A DNA stretch of 64,000 nucleotides from Actinomycetota bacterium (GTDB lineage Bacteria; Actinomycetota; Actinomycetes; Streptosporangiales; Streptosporangiaceae), in NCBI GenBank assembly GCA_003168255.1, contig PMSU01000100.1, positions 1 to 64,000 on the forward strand, given 5' to 3'. Of this stretch, positions 37,764 through 45,965 are shown piece by piece. Position 1 is the stretch's first letter, and each line of letters begins with the position of its first letter. The notes beneath the pieces are model-generated. The model was not told where the DNA came from, ran no database searches, and saw nothing but the letters and a program-made list of their open reading frames with translations. The position numbers were made by a program, and so were the translations under genes.

Positions 37764-38003
37764 GGGTCACATGGTCGCATGCGCGGCGAAGCGACGCAGG
37801 TCTGGGCGTCCCGCGTCGGCTGACGGGTTCGGATCGGGAGCGCCGGTTTGGGTCTGCGCCGCTACCTCGGATATCCTTCACTGTCGCCGCCCTTGGGCGC
37901 GTCCGCAGCGGGCCCATGCCGGGCACGTCAACGTCGGTCTCACCGGCCTGATCCGCCCGATTGGTCTGACCGGCCCAAACAGAATCTCTAGCGAGGCTTT
38001 CGC

Positions 38004-38273
38004 GTGGCAAACATCAAGTCCCAGATCAAGCGCAACAAGCAGAACGAGAAGGCGCGACTTCGGAACAAAGCTGTCAAGTCGTCGCTGAAGACTTCCATCC
38101 GCAAATTCCGCGAGGCGGCACAGTCCGGCGACATGGACGAAACGGGTGTGGCGCTGCGGGCGGCCTGCAGGCAGCTGGACAAGGCTGCGAGCAAGGGCGT
38201 GATCCACAAGAGCCAGGCGGCCAACCGCAAGTCGGCCATCGCGAAGTCCTACGTGGAGCTGAGCCGCAGCTGA
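38004..38273 (+). CDS. rpsT: 30S ribosomal protein S20
   Basis: 89 residues from a GTG with GCGAGG seven bases upstream. The sequence is a standard S20 ([55 protein letters not shown]), basic and all-helical. It binds 16S rRNA in the 30S body. A short hairpin (CCGGGCG / CGCCCGG at 38281-38310) right after the stop may end the transcript. Confidence 0.97.
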   Translation: MANIKSQIKRNKQNEKARLRNKAVKSSLKTSIRKFREAAQSGDMDETGVALRAACRQLDKAASKGVIHKSQAANRKSAIAKSYVELSRS

Positions 38274-38458
38274 GCCGGGGCCGGGCGCGCACCTGCGCGG
38301 GCACGCCCGGCGACTCAGCGCTCGTTTGCAGGGGCGGGCTCGGTCAGTGCTGGCTGCGACCACTGCCGGCACGATCGGGGCAGAGTGGGGCCGCTGTGGG
38401 CTTGGCCGAGGGTTCAGCGTGCTGCGGCAGGTTTGGCCAGCGCCGGGTGCCATGACGT

Positions 38459-39472
38459 TCAGCCGCGGTCGCGACACGCCACGATGCGGCGGATTGCCCG
38501 CTCAAGCGCGTATCCCGCGCTTGCTCCCTCGCCCTTAACCTGCGCATCCGCCTCGGCTACCGCATGCAGCGCGTCGGCTACCCCGTCGGGAGTCCAGCCA
38601 TTCAGCTGCCGCCGGACCCGGTCGATCTTCCAGGACGGCAAGCCGAGCTGACCAGCCAGCGCCTCGCTGCTCTTCCCGCGTGGCATGGCACCGACCTTCC
38701 CGAGCGACCGCACTCCCTGCGCGAGCGCGCTGGTGATCAGCACCGGCGCTACCCCGGTGGCGAGCGCCCAGCGCAGCTGCTCCAGTGCATCGCCGAGCCG
38801 ACCTTCGACCGTGCGGTCCGCCACGCTGAAGCCGCTCGCCTCCGCCCTGCCCCGGTAGTACCTGGCCACCGCGGGCTGGTCAATGGCACCGGTGACATCC
38901 GAGGACAGCTGGGCGCATGCGGCGGCGAGCTCACTGAGGTCATTGCCCACGGCGTCGATCAGCGTCCGCACGACACCCTGATCGGCCTTCCGGCCCAGCC
39001 GGCGAAATTCGTCGCGGACGAAATTCATCCGCTCGTCGGCCCTGGAAATCTTGGCGCACCGGATCACCCGGATGCCGTTCTTGGTCAGCGCGGTAAGCAG
39101 CGCCTTCCCCTTAGCTCCGCCCGCATGGGTGAGCACAAGCACCATGTCGGGCTCAGCGGACACCGCATAACGCTCCAGCGCCGCCGCCAGCTCCCGGCTC
39201 GCATCCTGAATGCCACGGATAACGACGGCCTGCGCCCCGCCAAACAGTGATGGCGATACCAAGGCCGCGAGCTCACCAGGCCCAAGGCCCGCGGCAGGCA
39301 CGTCGCGGACATCGGCGGCGCCGCCGATCCCCTGGTCCGGCGTCGCCGCCTCGCCCGGCGCCTTCGCCTCGGCCACGAGGCTGGCGACCGCCCGGTCGAC
39401 GAGCAACTCCTCGTCCCCGACGACGAGGCTCACTCCAGACGGGTCGGGCGCGATCGGGGGTGACGGGTGCAC
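38459..39472 (-). CDS. holA: DNA polymerase III subunit delta
   Basis: 337 residues from a GTG. The N-terminal AAA+-like domain lacks Walker motifs, as expected for delta (VSLVVGDEELLVDRAVASLV, LVSPSLFGGAQAVVIRGIQD, MVLVLTHAGGAKGKALLTAL); the C-terminal collar domain has the QLRWALATGVAPVLITSALA and LPSWKIDRVRRQLNGWTPD pattern. It opens the beta clamp in the clamp loader. It is encoded opposite rpsT; the neighbouring comEC usually found upstream is not present. Confidence 0.93.
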   Translation of the reverse strand: MHPSPPIAPDPSGVSLVVGDEELLVDRAVASLVAEAKAPGEAATPDQGIGGAADVRDVPAAGLGPGELAALVSPSLFGGAQAVVIRGIQDASRELAAALERYAVSAEPDMVLVLTHAGGAKGKALLTALTKNGIRVIRCAKISRADERMNFVRDEFRRLGRKADQGVVRTLIDAVGNDLSELAAACAQLSSDVTGAIDQPAVARYYRGRAEASGFSVADRTVEGRLGDALEQLRWALATGVAPVLITSALAQGVRSLGKVGAMPRGKSSEALAGQLGLPSWKIDRVRRQLNGWTPDGVADALHAVAEADAQVKGEGASAGYALERAIRRIVACRDRG

Positions 39473-39691
39473 CGGCTCAGCTTAGTTGTCCTGCACCGGG
39501 CCAGGCGGCCATGGTTCCCGACCAAACCGTGACCCCGGCACCGCGTAGCCCGCAGGCCGCGAAAGATCGCGCCAACCGAACCGCGGCATCCGGCGTCTTG
39601 TGTTTCGTAGGCCACACCCCTTTCCCCGCCAACCGAGCTGTGGCCAAGCGTCGTGTGTCTTCAGGCGCACGGTCAGGAAGGTCGATGAGGC

Positions 39692-40723
39692 ATGGTGAAC
39701 CCACGTTGGCTCCCCAGCGGCCCGCAGAGCCGCAGGACGGCCAGATTCCTTGCCGCTGGCGGCGCGGCAGTGCTGCTCTGCGGCGCCGCTGCCAACGCCA
39801 GCGCCGCGGCCGCCCAGAGCGAGGGTGGCACGGCTCACAGCCGGCCAGCCAGCAGCGCCGCACGGAGCGGCGCAATCACGGCAGTCGCGTCGCATGCGCG
39901 ACCCGATGACTCTCCGGGATTCCTGGAAGGAACAGACAGCTGGCCGATTTCGATTGACGGTTCGGCGCCGTACCGGGAGCCGGCCATAGGCGGTGACTAC
40001 GGCGGTTACATCGGGATGGCCGGGAACTGGGCCTACCGGCTGGGCTGCCACGGCCGGATCGCGTGGGCGACGACCAACAGCGCGCAGGCGTACACCAACT
40101 TCACCACTTACCACATAGGCATCGGCACGGGGGTCTACTGGTTTATGGGCGGGCCCGGCGTCGACCCGCATTACAACGGGACCACGACGGAGGCCTACGA
40201 CTTTGGCGAGGAGCAGGCGTCATGGACGCTGCAAGACATCTCGCACCTGAAGGTGACGTACCCCGTGGTCTTCATGGATGTTGAGCTGCCGGGAATAGCG
40301 CCCGCCACCGACAATGGCTGGAATTCGGTCTACACCTCGCCATGCAGCGGGAAGGTAAAGGCTAGCTACATCTCGGCCGAGGTGGACCGCTCCGACTTCA
40401 ACGGGTACGCGGCCTATCTGACCAGCCATTCCTCCTACAAGGCCGGCGTCTACTCCGCCCCGGGCATCTGGACGTCGATCTTCGGTACGGGGAGCGTCGC
40501 CGACATACCCAACACCTACGAATGGACCTACACCGACGATACGAGCAGCCTCTCGCGCACACCGGACGGCTGGTGTCTTCAGGGCACAAGCACCTGCGGA
40601 AACTTCTTCGGGGACGTAGGCAAGAACAGCGCCGAGGCGCTCATGTGGCAGTGGTCGGGCGGCGGCGGAACATTCAACGGGTATGGCGACTTCGACCAGA
40701 TCGACGACAGCAGAACGCCCTAG
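39692..40723 (+). CDS. Secreted GH25/DUF1906-like TIM-barrel protein
   Basis: 343 residues. The ATG at 39692 has AGGAAGG about ten bases upstream. Residues 1-42 form a signal peptide with an Ala-rich core (FLAAGGAAVLLCGAAANASA). The mature part opens FLEGTDSWPISIDGS and has GIGTGVYWFMGG, VTYPVVFMDVELPG, YKAGVYSAPGIWTSIF and WQWSGGGGTFNGYGDFDQID, the strand pattern of GH25-type lysozyme-like barrels with acidic residues (Asp-x-Glu) on one strand. The acidic pair suggests glycosidase activity on cell wall, but family membership is tentative. Confidence 0.7.
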   Translation: MVNPRWLPSGPQSRRTARFLAAGGAAVLLCGAAANASAAAAQSEGGTAHSRPASSAARSGAITAVASHARPDDSPGFLEGTDSWPISIDGSAPYREPAIGGDYGGYIGMAGNWAYRLGCHGRIAWATTNSAQAYTNFTTYHIGIGTGVYWFMGGPGVDPHYNGTTTEAYDFGEEQASWTLQDISHLKVTYPVVFMDVELPGIAPATDNGWNSVYTSPCSGKVKASYISAEVDRSDFNGYAAYLTSHSSYKAGVYSAPGIWTSIFGTGSVADIPNTYEWTYTDDTSSLSRTPDGWCLQGTSTCGNFFGDVGKNSAEALMWQWSGGGGTFNGYGDFDQIDDSRTP

Positions 40724-41014
40724 ATTTGGGCCGCCGTGCTGCCCGGCGCTGGGGTTGAGAGCCGAGCACTACGGGCAGCACGGCGACCCAGCCATCAGCG
40801 CAGCCGCTAGACCTGCACAGCGAATCGACGGATGCACGTCCCAGGGCGTCGGCGGGGGCACCAGCCCCCCGTCAATGCGTTCGGCAGCGGGACAGACCGG
40901 CCAGGCGTCGGTTTGGGCGCACCTAGTGAGGCCGTGCAGGCCCGTGAGGCCCAGGCCTCGCGGGCCTGTCAGGGCGGCGGGCCTGTGGGCGGCGGGCCTG
41001 TGGGCGGCGGGCCG
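40724..41014. other. Intergenic region with short GC repeats
   Basis: No gene is supported in this 291-base gap between convergent genes. Just before the hutI stop (about 40975-41015) a 14-base unit GGCGGCGGGCCTGT is repeated three times. No terminator with a T-run is visible. Confidence 0.5.
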
Positions 41015-42256
41015 TCAGGGAACGACCGGGTTGGCCCCGCGCCAGACCCGGAGCGGCTTGAGGCCGTAGGACCAGGCGAACGCACCCTCGTGATCCGCGT
41101 CCCAGAGCACCATGTCCGCATACCTGCCGCGGACCAGCGCCCCGCGGTCCGGCGCGCGCAGCGCCTGAGCGCCGCCAATCGTCGCGGCGCGCAGCGCCTC
41201 GGTGACGCTCATGCCAAAGTCAGCGATGGCAAGCGCTATGACCAGCGGCATGGACGTGATCCCGTTACCACCGGGAGTGTGGTCGCTGCCAAGAGCGACA
41301 GCCACGCCCTTGTCCAGCAGTGCCCGGACCGGCGGACGCCGCCCCGTCTGCTTGGAGGTGCCAGGGCAGACCACGGCCGCCACTCCGGCCTGAGCCAGCG
41401 CTGCCACGTCATCATCGTCGGCCTCGTGCAGCAGATCCGCCGATGCGCAGCCGATTTCGGCGGCCAGCCTGGCCGCGCCGGTGCGGGACTGGCCGCAGGC
41501 ATGCAGCCTCGGCAGCAAGCCGGCGGCACGCCCGGCTCCGAGGATCCAGCGGGCCTCATGCTCGGTGAACCGGCCCTCTTCGCAGTAGACATCCACACTG
41601 TCCGCGCCCGCCGCGGCGGCGTCTGCACACCATGAACCCACCGCGTCGACATAGTCGTGACGACGGCCAAAGTACTCCGGCGGTACCGAGTGCGCCGCTA
41701 GGAAGGTCACGTGTATGCGCGGTACAGCAACCTCGTTCTCGAGCGAGCGGAGCAGCCGGACATCGGCAAGCTCGCCGTCACGGGTCAGGTGATACCCGGT
41801 CTTCGCCTCGATCGTGGTGGTACCGGAGAACAGCCAATCGCGCAGCCTCGCCCGCACGCCGTTGCACAGGGTCCACGGATCGGTACCCCTGGTTACGGTG
41901 ACCGTCGAGGCCATACCGCCACCGGCCGCGGCGATCTCGGTCGCCGACGAGCCACCCGACCGCATCGCAAGCTCAGCCCACCGGTTGCCCGCGTAGACAG
42001 GGTGCGTATGCGCGTCGATGAGGCCGGGCGTGACCAGCCCACCGCCCAGGTTCTCTACATGATCCACATCGACGATGTCATCGACGACACCCGGGATGCT
42101 CTCAGGGAGCTCGGCGGCCGGCCCGACCCAGGTGATCCGCTCGTCCTGAGTCAGGATGGCGGCATTGCTCATGATCTCAGATCCGGTCCAGAGCCGGCCG
42201 ATGTTCGTAAGCAGGCGTACTGTCACCGGAATGCCATGCCTGGTGAACTGGGACAA
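41015..42256 (-). CDS. hutI: Imidazolonepropionase
   Basis: 413 residues in the longest form, beginning at a TTG (42256); the GTG at 42226 (VTVRLLTNIGRL) is an equally likely start, and neither has a good ribosome site. Amidohydrolase motifs are complete: GLIDAHTHPVYAGNR, STVTVTRGTD, TTTIEAKTGYHL, HVTFLAAHSVPPEY, DVYCEEGRFT, LHACGQSRTG, and SDHTPGGNGITSMPLV. It hydrolyses imidazolone-5-propionate to N-formimidoyl-glutamate in histidine breakdown. No other hut gene is in the window. Confidence 0.92.
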   Translation of the reverse strand: MSQFTRHGIPVTVRLLTNIGRLWTGSEIMSNAAILTQDERITWVGPAAELPESIPGVVDDIVDVDHVENLGGGLVTPGLIDAHTHPVYAGNRWAELAMRSGGSSATEIAAAGGGMASTVTVTRGTDPWTLCNGVRARLRDWLFSGTTTIEAKTGYHLTRDGELADVRLLRSLENEVAVPRIHVTFLAAHSVPPEYFGRRHDYVDAVGSWCADAAAAGADSVDVYCEEGRFTEHEARWILGAGRAAGLLPRLHACGQSRTGAARLAAEIGCASADLLHEADDDDVAALAQAGVAAVVCPGTSKQTGRRPPVRALLDKGVAVALGSDHTPGGNGITSMPLVIALAIADFGMSVTEALRAATIGGAQALRAPDRGALVRGRYADMVLWDADHEGAFAWSYGLKPLRVWRGANPVVP

Positions 42257-42775
42257 GGATCTGGAGTCCCGTGCCTCATGAGATCACCTGCCATGGATCG
42301 TGCCTGTCGGGACACCAACAGGCATCCAGTGAAGTGAATCGTACACTCCGCGCACTGTGACGTTCAGCAGATGCGCGAGCCAACATATCAGTCTCGCTAC
42401 CGTAATCCAGCGTAAGCACTGTGTACAGTCCGAATGCGCAAAACGGGGGCCCAAATTCCTAGTTTAGGCCGGGCCGGGCGGCAACCGTGGTCACCCAGCG
42501 CGTTGGTCATGGCGTTAGTGCCGGCACACCAAAGGGCCCGGACCGAAACTGCTTACGCGCAGTACTTGATGAACGCGTAGAGTAGTCGCGTGATCACCAT
42601 GTGTAACACCTTGCGCGACCGATGGGCAGAATCGCCTCGGGGATATTCGGAAAGCATTACAGAAATGAATCGTACATTCAGCTCGATCCGTGTCGTTACG
42701 GGCAGCAAATCTCCGCTAGTCCGGGTAGTGCCCGTTCGGAATCCGCCTTATTCCACAGTCCGCAGTCACTCTGCG
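42257..42775. other. Gene-free region between hutI and hflX with a repeated 14-bp motif
   Basis: I support no gene here; small plus-strand frames around 42590-42982 run into the hflX coding region and lack a protein-like pattern. The stretch is lower in GC than its surroundings. TGAATCGTACAYTC occurs twice in the same orientation (42335-42348 and 42666-42679), and a 7-base stem (TGCCTGT / ACAGGCA) lies at 42301-42324 just upstream of hutI. It probably holds the hutI promoter and an unidentified regulator site. Confidence 0.5.
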
Positions 42776-44227
42776 TTATCTCGCGTCGGTCTCGTCGGCG
42801 ACCGGCTCGCCAATCCGTTCGAGCTCAGCAGCGAGCCACGCGGGCACCCGAGCCGTCAGCATCGTGCCATGCGCGCCGTGCTGGAGGTCAAGCACCTCGC
42901 CCTCCTCATGGGCCCGCGCCAGGAGATCGCCGCGCTCGTAAGGCACGACGGCGCTTACTTCCCTATCGTGCCGTGGGAGTGAGCGTTCCAGGGCGGCAAG
43001 CAGGTCCTCGATACCCTCGCCCGTCCGCGCGGAAACCACGACGCAGTCTCGCTCGCGCAGCGCCACAGCCTCCACCGCGATCGGGTCGGCCACATCCGAC
43101 TTGTTGACCACGACGAGCTCAGCGACTTCGCTGGCGCCTATCTCGCGCAGCACTTCGCGCACCGCACCCAGCTGTGCCATGGGATCCGGGTCGCTGCCGT
43201 CAACCACATGCAGGATCAGGTCAGCCTGCGCGATCTCCTCGAGCGTGGCCCGGAACGCATCGACGAGCTGATGGGGCAGGTGCCGGACGAAGCCCACGGT
43301 GTCGGTCAGCGTGAACTGCCGGCCCGATGGCAGTTCGGCACGCCGCACCGCCGAATCCAGGGTGGCAAAGAGCGAATCCGCTACCAGCACGCCAGATCCG
43401 GTCAGCCGGTTGAGCAGGCTTGACTTGCCGGCGTTCGTGTAGCCAGCGATGGCCACGGACGGCACCTCATGGCGGAGGCGCTGGCCGCGCCGTACCTGGC
43501 GGCCGGTGGCCATGCCCGCGATCTCTCGCCGCAGTTTCGCCGTGCGCGCCCGGATCCGGCGCCGGTCAGTCTCGATCTTCGTCTCGCCTGGTCCGCGCGT
43601 CCCGATGCCGCCGCCGCCAGCCACCCGGCCGCCCGCCTGCCGCGACAGCGACTCGCCCCAGCCGCGGAGCCTGGGCAGCAGGTACTCCAGCTGGGCCAGC
43701 TCGACCTGCGCCTTGCCCTCCTTGCTTCGCGCATGCTGGGCGAAGATGTCCAGGATCAGCGCGGTGCGGTCGATCACCTTCACCCGCACCACACCCTCGA
43801 GGCGGCGAAGCTGGCTGGGGCTGAGCTCGCCATCGCAGATCACGGTGTCAGCTCCCGCTTCGGTCACGATCTCGGCGAGCTCGGCAGCCTTCCCCGAGCC
43901 CACGTAGGTCGCCGGATCCGGCCTGCCGCGGCGCTGGATGAGCGCGTCGAGCACCTCGGATCCTGCCGTCTCGGCAAGCAGCGAGAGCTCGCGCATCGAG
44001 TTCTCCGCACTCGCCAGGGTGCCGTCCGTCCATACCCCGATGAGGACGACCCGCTCGAGCCGCAGCCCCCGGTACTCAACCTCGGTGATGTCCTGGAGCT
44101 CGGTGGACAATCCCGCCACCCTGCGCAGCGCCACCCTGTCCTGCAGGTCTAGTTCACCCTGATCCGGTGCGGGGGCCAGCGCGGTGGCGGCTGGCTGGTC
44201 AGGCAGCCTGCGGGATGGTGCGGTCAT
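42776..44227 (-). CDS. hflX: GTPase HflX
   Basis: 483 residues from the ATG at 44227, supported by TGGAGGATT immediately before it. The N-terminal HflX domain has RRGRPDPATYVGSGKAAELA and DRTALILDIFAQHARSKEGK, then LEYLLPRLRG, GGGIGTRGPGETKIETDRRR, followed by the G domain (G1 GYTNAGKSSL, G3 DTVGFVRHLP, G4 NKSDVAD, G5 VSARTGEG). It is a ribosome-associated GTPase that splits stalled ribosomes. Commonly close to miaA/dapF in actinobacteria, as here. Confidence 0.96.
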   Translation of the reverse strand: MTAPSRRLPDQPAATALAPAPDQGELDLQDRVALRRVAGLSTELQDITEVEYRGLRLERVVLIGVWTDGTLASAENSMRELSLLAETAGSEVLDALIQRRGRPDPATYVGSGKAAELAEIVTEAGADTVICDGELSPSQLRRLEGVVRVKVIDRTALILDIFAQHARSKEGKAQVELAQLEYLLPRLRGWGESLSRQAGGRVAGGGGIGTRGPGETKIETDRRRIRARTAKLRREIAGMATGRQVRRGQRLRHEVPSVAIAGYTNAGKSSLLNRLTGSGVLVADSLFATLDSAVRRAELPSGRQFTLTDTVGFVRHLPHQLVDAFRATLEEIAQADLILHVVDGSDPDPMAQLGAVREVLREIGASEVAELVVVNKSDVADPIAVEAVALRERDCVVVSARTGEGIEDLLAALERSLPRHDREVSAVVPYERGDLLARAHEEGEVLDLQHGAHGTMLTARVPAWLAAELERIGEPVADETDAR

Positions 44228-44422
44228 AATCCTCCAAAGTCCAGGAATCTCACCGGGCGTGTTCACCGGCACTTCGCCCCGATGGTCCCACGCTCCGGAT
44301 TTGCTTTCACCTCAATAACACCCGGCGAGCCCGGTATGTGCCCGCCGCTGTCCGGAGGCGCGGCGCGCACCCCTCGACGGGGGTGGGCAGGCTTGACGGG
44401 GGGTGAGCAGGTTGCAGCCGAG

Positions 44423-44535
44423 GATGCGGGTCGGCCGGCGTCATGTCAGCGGATGCGGGTCGGCCGGCGTCATGTCAGCGGATGCGGGTCGGCCGGCGTC
44501 ATGTCAGCGGATGCGGGTCGGCCGGCGTCATGCGG
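44423..44535. repeat. 29-bp tandem repeat, four copies, overlapping the AbiEi-like stop codon
   Basis: Four head-to-tail copies of GATGCGGGTCGGCCGGCGTC plus ATGTCAGCG start at 44423, 44452, 44481 and 44510. The fourth diverges after GTCATG and contains the stop codon (44528-44530) of the AbiEi-like gene. The array fills most of the space to hflX; the rest of 44228-44422 shows no gene. Confidence 0.85.
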
Positions 44536-45490
44536 TAGCGGGGAGCGCCCGCACCTCGGGCCGGGCCGCGGTCCGCCCCGCGTCGAGAGCGGCCCTGAGC
44601 GTGGTGATCACATATGCCGGCTCGGTCCTGATCTGCTTGGGCGTGAAGTGCAGGACGAGAATGCCCTGGGCACTCATTCGCGCGTGACGGCGGATCGTAT
44701 CCTGCCAGGCATCAGGGAGCAGGTGCCATTCGCGGGAATCGACCTCGGCTGCAACCCCCGCATCCGGCCACCAGGCGTCGGCTATCGCTATCAGCGTATT
44801 GCCGGAGTACAGGTGGGCGTTGAACATCGGCATCGGCAGGCCGGCGCGCTTGAGCAGATCATGAAATTCGGCCTCGACGGTGGATCTGACGCCAGTGGTG
44901 ACCTCGGCAAGGACTTGCCGAAACTGCGCCGACCCCGCCGTGGGACCGTCACTTAGCTCTTTGGCCAGTTCCGTGATCCGGCACCGGCCGCGCTGCACCG
45001 AATCGGCGACCACGGCGCGGACCTCGCGCAGATCCGTCAGGCCGCGCGCAGCGTCCGCCACAGCCCGGGCGGCCAGTGCGAACCGGATCGGTCCGCTAAC
45101 GCAGAACAGGTCCGGCATCCGGGTCGTGCGGTGGAGCTTCACGAAGCCGATGCTTTGGCGCTGCGTGACAGCAGGCACAAGCACATCAACGTCGGCGGTG
45201 CGCGGGGCCCTGAGTCCGAGCCGCCGCATCGCGGCGCACGCTGTGATCACGCTGCTTGATCCGGCGTAGAGCAGTGCCGCCATCTCCCGTTGATCCGTGG
45301 TGGGGGTTCCCGTCCCGGCGAAGTACACGCCGGGCAGCAGCCGCCGCCAGGGACCCTCGGGACGGACGCGGTACAGCAGTGCCCGTTCGGTCATGCCGCA
45401 CTGGGTGGTCTGGCCGCGGGCGATGACGTCATGTTGCTTGCGGAGCACCCCCGCGAGCAAGACGCGGTCGAGCTTGGTTGATGCCGTCAT
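44528..45490 (-). CDS. AbiEi antitoxin-like protein with C-terminal DUF559/Vsr-like domain
   Basis: 320 residues. The N-terminal part resembles the AbiEi_4 winged-helix antitoxin domain (QHDVIARGQTTQCGMTERAL, VRPEGPWRRLLPGVYFAGTG), the middle is helical (AARAVADAARGLTDLREVRA), and the last ~100 residues resemble the DUF559/Vsr-type nuclease fold common in actinomycetes (STVEAEFHDLLKRAGLPMP, IADAWWPDAGVAAEVDSREW, RRHARMSAQGILVLHFTPKQ). No AbiEii-type nucleotidyltransferase toxin lies nearby, so it is a stand-alone protein. Function unproven; such proteins are abundant in actinobacterial genomes. Confidence 0.75.
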   Translation of the reverse strand: MTASTKLDRVLLAGVLRKQHDVIARGQTTQCGMTERALLYRVRPEGPWRRLLPGVYFAGTGTPTTDQREMAALLYAGSSSVITACAAMRRLGLRAPRTADVDVLVPAVTQRQSIGFVKLHRTTRMPDLFCVSGPIRFALAARAVADAARGLTDLREVRAVVADSVQRGRCRITELAKELSDGPTAGSAQFRQVLAEVTTGVRSTVEAEFHDLLKRAGLPMPMFNAHLYSGNTLIAIADAWWPDAGVAAEVDSREWHLLPDAWQDTIRRHARMSAQGILVLHFTPKQIRTEPAYVITTLRAALDAGRTAARPEVRALPATA

Positions 45491-45601
45491 GTCTGGAGCT
45501 TGTCAGCGCGTACCGACAATTCGTGGCGAGAACATCACGGAGCGGAAGAATCCTCGGTCGTCAGCCCACGCTCAGGCGTCCAGCCACCTGGGTCAAGGTC
45601 G

Positions 45602-45647
45602 TCGATGTGGCAGCGCCTACCACCGGTGGTAGGCGCTGCCACATCGA
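45602..45647. repeat. 46-bp perfect palindrome (third member of a palindromic repeat family)
   Basis: TCGATGTGGCAGC, then GCCTACCACC, followed exactly by the reverse complement; the centre is CCACC|GGTGG and there is no loop. It shares the consensus GTCGTCGATGTGGCAGC ... CCACCGGTGG ... GCCAC-TCGATCA with the two imperfect copies at 22967-23012 and 23073-23118. It lies in the gene-free stretch 45491-45965, between the AbiEi-like gene and aceB. Confidence 0.85.
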
Positions 45648-45829
45648 TCATCTGGGCACTCGGTCTTACCTGGGAAGGATGCGCTTCGTGTGACGCGAGC
45701 GGCGTGTGGGCAGGATGGGCGGTGCTGCTGGCGCGCGGCGGGCACGAAGGTGAGACCGCGGCGGGCGCGTGGCGGGCTGCAGGGCCTGCGGTGCTGCGGG
45801 GCATGGCGGCAGTGGAAGCGATAGCGGGG

Positions 45830-45874
45830 ACTGGGGGCGTCGAGACTGGGGGCGTCGAGACTGGGGGCGTCGAG
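45830..45874. repeat. 15-bp tandem repeat, three copies
   Basis: Three exact head-to-tail copies of ACTGGGGGCGTCGAG, 92 bases before the malate synthase start. Small open frames on both strands cross it (for example a Thr/Pro-Val repeat frame on the minus strand) but have no other coding support. Confidence 0.8.
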
Positions 45875-45965
45875 GTGGCCGCGGACGGCGCGCGGTCCAC
45901 CGCGGCTTTCATGATCTCAAACGGGTTCCTAGGATGGGGAGCATGACCAGGGAGAGGCGAGACGC

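Noticed and set aside
42590-43107. Plus-strand frames of 130-161 residues upstream of and within hflX
   Set aside because: Most of their length is antisense to the conserved hflX coding region.
45500-45946. Plus and minus frames of 125-148 residues between the AbiEi-like gene and aceB
   Set aside because: They cross the palindrome and the 15-bp repeat, and the repeated peptide comes from those repeats; no start context or domain.
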